Source of the DNA: Schizochytrium sp. TIO01 | Lineage: Eukaryota; Sar; Bigyra; Thraustochytrida; Thraustochytriidae | Length of the DNA: 64,000 bases | Assembly: GCA_004764695.1 (NCBI GenBank) | Contig: SMSO01000006.1 | Coordinates: forward strand, 1,654,859 to 1,718,858 | Direction: 5' to 3' | In this document: piece after piece, positions 61,066 through 64,000 of the stretch | Position numbering within the stretch: position 1 is the first letter of the stretch | Layout of the letters: every line of letters starts with the position of its first letter | The notes under the pieces: model-generated | Told to the model about the DNA's origin: nothing | The model's database searches: none | What the model saw: only the letters and a program-made list of their open reading frames with translations | Position numbers and translations under genes: made by a program

Positions 61066-61362
61066 TCAATCCTGACTTTGCTCCCTTCTTCGTTCTAGCG
61101 ACGGCTCCTCAACTTCTGCTGGTAGACCAGGAGAAAGCAGCTCTCCTGTAACCTCTGCTACCACTGCTGCAGGTGCTGGCGGTGCAGCGATCTTAGCCGT
61201 TCTGCAAGTGAAAACGCGAATCCTACCCTGGGTTGGCACAAGTGTTTCCCACCCAAAAGAAGAGTTTTTTAGTAAAAAGCAAAGAATTTACAAGGAAAGC
61301 TGAGCATATTCACGTCGGAGTGGTCCTTCCCCCCACTGGTACAAAGCTGCAAGCTGCAGCAT
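61066..61362 (-). CDS. Two-exon gene, about 68 aa, unidentified
   Basis: Proposed exons: 61362-61292 (MLQLAALYQWGEGPLRREYA, ending in two bases of a codon) and 61201-61066 (TAKIAAPPAPAAVVAE onward to EPSLERRREQSQD and TGA). The 90-nt intron has donor GTAAAT, a TTTTTACTAA branch-like sequence and acceptor TTTTCACTTGCAG. The split codon becomes TTA (Leu). Only this frame is open in exon 2. An upstream exon is possible, since sequence before the ATG is not informative. It is divergent from the calpain gene with 219 bp between starts. Confidence 0.4.
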
Positions 61363-61581
61363 ATGTAATACTCGCGTGTGTATTCGAGCACTGCGCCCGA
61401 AGGAACTGGCTTAGTTGTGTTCCTATTTCAGAGGTGAATAGCCAACTGTAGAATTGCAATCTATTGAGGCAAAGTCAATACGTGTATTCTGAGAGTTGAA
61501 TGCACCTGCCTGGCAAAGCTTGATCTCGATCGTTAAGGGTCAAGTTTGTGCAGAAGAAGTGGGCACTGTTTAGTGAGAGCG

Positions 61582-64000
61582 ATGGATGATGAAGAAGATG
61601 ATTGGGAGATGGAGTTGGAGCTCCATTACTCCACAGCACAGGCATGGCTAGAACGGGCTGCTGAGGCCAAGAAGAAAAACTCTAACTTTGACGAAGTCAG
61701 CTATGTGGAAAGCGCCATTGAAGCCTTTAAAGAAGCGCTGTTGTACGAAAATGATGCGAACAACAAGAACAAGTTGTCACAACAAATTAAAGAACTTGAA
61801 ACTCGAGTCAATAGCCTTGGCAAGATGGTGTCAAAACTCCCAGAGGTAGATGAGCTTGTGGATCGAGCCATGCGCCTCGATAAAGATGGGTCAAACGACA
61901 AAGAGGCACAAGCGCTGTACCGCCGCGCTGCCCAAGGATACCAGCAAGCGCTCAAACGACCCTCCGTTCTCAAATATCAAGAGCGTAAATGGCGTAGCCT
62001 TCATCAACAGACTCTTGCCCGTGCAGAAGACCTTAAGAAACGAGCCGTAGGGAAAGAGTTTGCACAAAGCACAGCTGAGGCCCTAGCAGACTCGTCCAAT
62101 GAGAAATACACCAGGGAGGAAAAGCGCGTCCTCTTGGAGTCGTCTAAAATAAATGGCGTACTCATGCAGCCTTGGGAAATCGCCACGCAGGAATCATGGA
62201 AGTTTACATTCCCGGAACCCTTTCGAGACCCTGACGGTAAAATCCCACTGAGTCAGTCACAGCGCGAAAGATGCCAGGGCTGGGCTCGTCCTCGCCAAAT
62301 GATGGAACGTACTCCCTGTATTCTAAGCAAGACGCCCTCTCCACTCGATGTCATTCAGGATTCAGTCACGGATTGCAGCTTTCTTAGTTCTCTGGCCATT
62401 GCTGCCCATCATGAATGGAAATGGGGTAAGCGTCTCATCTCTGGAATTATATTTCCTCAAGATAGTAACGGGTGGCCTGCGTATAACCCAGATGGAAAAT
62501 ACATTATCAAGTTGTGGTGGAATGGAACTGCTCGGCAAGTCATCATTGATGATTTCTTCCCTGTCACTGAGCAGCGTGAATGGTTATGCTCTCACTCTCG
62601 ACGCAAAAATGAATTGTGGGTTAGCCTCATCGAAAAGGCATATATGAAGCTAAATGGTGGCTATAATTTTCCCGGCAGTGTATCAGGGATTGATGTCTAC
62701 GCACTCACAGGATGGATCCCAGAAGCTCACACGCTTTCTTCCTTAGCTGCAGAAAGCAAAGAATTCGCTTGGAACAAGTGCATATCAGCATCTCGACTTG
62801 GTGATGTGCTCATGACTATCTCGACCTCAGACTTTGATGACGAAGTCGCAGACCAGGTTGGTCTTGTCTCATTGCACGCCTATGCTATTCTGAATGTGCG
62901 AGAACTTGCTGATGGTACACGTTTACTTCTTTTAAAGAATCCCTGGAGGAGAGTGCGCTGGAAAGGTCATTTCAGCCCTTGGGATGATGAAAACTGGACG
63001 CCAGAGAGGCTCGCCGAAGTTGGGTATCGTCTCGAAAAAGCAAAACAAACCGATGACGGAGTCTTTTACATTGACTTTGACTCGTTACTTGACTTCTTCC
63101 ACATCCTTTACCTTAACTGGAACCCAGATCTCTTCAAACATAAGTTATTTCTGCATCGTTCATGGCCTTCCTCAGTCAATGAACCTGATGATGCACTTAC
63201 AGTAGCCCGCAACCCGCAGTTCCAGCTTCTCATCGATGATGTGCGCTCAAGTGAGCACAAAATGGGAAGCGACACGCACGTCTATTCGCTCCCAGAGGCG
63301 CCTTCGCACCAGGTGTCCCATCAGCGTTCATTTGGCCGAAAGGATTATGCTGCAAACGATAGTGATGAAGAAAGTGACGCTCATTCATCATCGAGGGCAC
63401 GACATTTATCTGGCACTAGAAATCTCGACGCAGACCAAGCTGCAATCGGAATGCTCAATAAACACGCGCAGGTAGTGGACCTTGGACAATCAGAAAGTGG
63501 AGAAACAACAACTGTTCGTCCTGATCAAGTAGCTAGTACAGATAAAGTTGGGTTGGTTTGGATTTTACTCACTCGGCATGTTGTGCATAACACTGAGCTC
63601 TTACGACAAGACCCAGGGAGCTTTATGGCACTCAACGTCTATGACAGGAGGCACGGCACGCGGGTTTACTATCCGGAGAACCCGCTAATACGTGGAACGT
63701 ACACAAATAACCCTCACAACCTCATTTCCCTCTCAGTTGGGCCTGGTCAGCATGCATATACGCTTGTTGTGTCCCTTTACGAGAAACTGCGATCTATGAA
63801 CTACACGCTCGTCGTTTATGCGTCAGAACACTGTGTTAACCCTGTTCTTCGAGCGTTGCCAATGTCCATGCAGTATTCAAAGGAAATTGATGGAGTTTGG
63901 AAAAGACACTCCGCTGGAGGTTGCCCGAAATATCCGACTTATATGCTCAATCCACAGTATTCTATTACCTTTGAAGAAGATTGCGAGATGCTGCATTTGC
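61582..64000 (+). CDS. Calpain-7-like cysteine protease with tandem MIT domains (partial, C-terminus off right edge)
   Basis: An open frame of 806 codons from ATG 61582 with no intron. Residues about 10-80 and 85-155 form two helical MIT-type domains (Ala/Leu/Glu-rich, e.g. AIEAFKEALLYE and ALYRRAAQGYQQAL). The calpain protease core spans about 200-525, with catalytic Cys265 in DSVTDCSFLSSLA, His432 in LVSLHAYAI and Asn453 in LLLKNPWRRVRWKG. All three are present, so it should be active. C2-like calpain domains follow (about 545-570 onward and 655-760), interrupted by a Ser/Asp-rich insert near 590-650. Human calpain-7 has about 813 residues and the same order, so little should be missing at the end. 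In animals the MIT domains bind ESCRT-III proteins; the fungal relatives PalB/Rim13 act in pH signalling. No Ca-binding EF-hand domain is expected or seen. Confidence 0.95.
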   Translation, partial: MDDEEDDWEMELELHYSTAQAWLERAAEAKKKNSNFDEVSYVESAIEAFKEALLYENDANNKNKLSQQIKELETRVNSLGKMVSKLPEVDELVDRAMRLDKDGSNDKEAQALYRRAAQGYQQALKRPSVLKYQERKWRSLHQQTLARAEDLKKRAVGKEFAQSTAEALADSSNEKYTREEKRVLLESSKINGVLMQPWEIATQESWKFTFPEPFRDPDGKIPLSQSQRERCQGWARPRQMMERTPCILSKTPSPLDVIQDSVTDCSFLSSLAIAAHHEWKWGKRLISGIIFPQDSNGWPAYNPDGKYIIKLWWNGTARQVIIDDFFPVTEQREWLCSHSRRKNELWVSLIEKAYMKLNGGYNFPGSVSGIDVYALTGWIPEAHTLSSLAAESKEFAWNKCISASRLGDVLMTISTSDFDDEVADQVGLVSLHAYAILNVRELADGTRLLLLKNPWRRVRWKGHFSPWDDENWTPERLAEVGYRLEKAKQTDDGVFYIDFDSLLDFFHILYLNWNPDLFKHKLFLHRSWPSSVNEPDDALTVARNPQFQLLIDDVRSSEHKMGSDTHVYSLPEAPSHQVSHQRSFGRKDYAANDSDEESDAHSSSRARHLSGTRNLDADQAAIGMLNKHAQVVDLGQSESGETTTVRPDQVASTDKVGLVWILLTRHVVHNTELLRQDPGSFMALNVYDRRHGTRVYYPENPLIRGTYTNNPHNLISLSVGPGQHAYTLVVSLYEKLRSMNYTLVVYASEHCVNPVLRALPMSMQYSKEIDGVWKRHSAGGCPKYPTYMLNPQYSITFEEDCEMLHL

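Noticed and set aside
1-64000. CRISPR array, prophage or bacterial operon
   Set aside because: Tandem repeats here have no spacers, genes are spliced and widely spaced, and the proteins are eukaryotic families.
1-64000. tRNA or rRNA genes
   Set aside because: Reading for B-box-like GGTTCGANTCC and rRNA core strings gave no match with a credible fold; a covariance-model scan would be decisive.

Overview
This window is nuclear DNA from a eukaryote, probably a single-celled or simple alga or another protist. I cannot fix the lineage from sequence alone. The reasons are GT-AG introns (mostly GTGAGT donors), proteins rich in Gln/Asn runs, a calpain-7-type protease with tandem MIT domains, AP2-domain regulators, and very long simple-repeat tracts. 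There are no bacterial-style operons or ribosome binding sites.

Layout. (1) 1-1824, minus strand: an AP2-domain protein with a long Q/N-rich N-terminus, cut by the left window edge just inside the AP2 domain. (2) 1825-34561: about 33 kb with no convincing gene, crowded with microsatellites and minisatellites, including (AAAC)n at 9.9 kb, (ATTGA)n at 8 kb and a roughly 440-bp (TTTG)n at 26.5 kb. (3) 34562-36096, plus strand: a second AP2 protein whose reading frame changes once, in or just after an (AAC)n tract. (4) 36097-44700: AT-richer, microsatellite-poor sequence with three copies and one fragment of a dispersed repeat of about 0.4 kb. (5) 44701-56352: again repeat-rich, with only doubtful short ORFs. 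(6) 56353-57747, plus strand: a third, intact AP2 protein. (7) 59192-64000: a compact cluster with a small membrane protein, three probable short spliced genes whose ends nearly touch, and a calpain-7-like cysteine protease running off the right edge.

How the genes relate. The three AP2 proteins share the core YRGVSWHRRD and a low-complexity N-terminus, so they look like a dispersed paralogous cluster of DNA-binding regulators set in a gene desert. Calpain-7 homologues act with ESCRT-III and in membrane or pH signalling. Nothing in the sequence ties it functionally to the AP2 genes.

Limits. Most long ORFs here are artefacts of stop-free short-period repeats or antisense shadows. Spliced genes in the desert could be missed by eye. 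The small spliced genes at 59-61.4 kb are proposals from splice signals and frame compatibility, not proven models. I read for tRNA B-boxes, rRNA and transposase or reverse-transcriptase motifs and saw nothing I could support.
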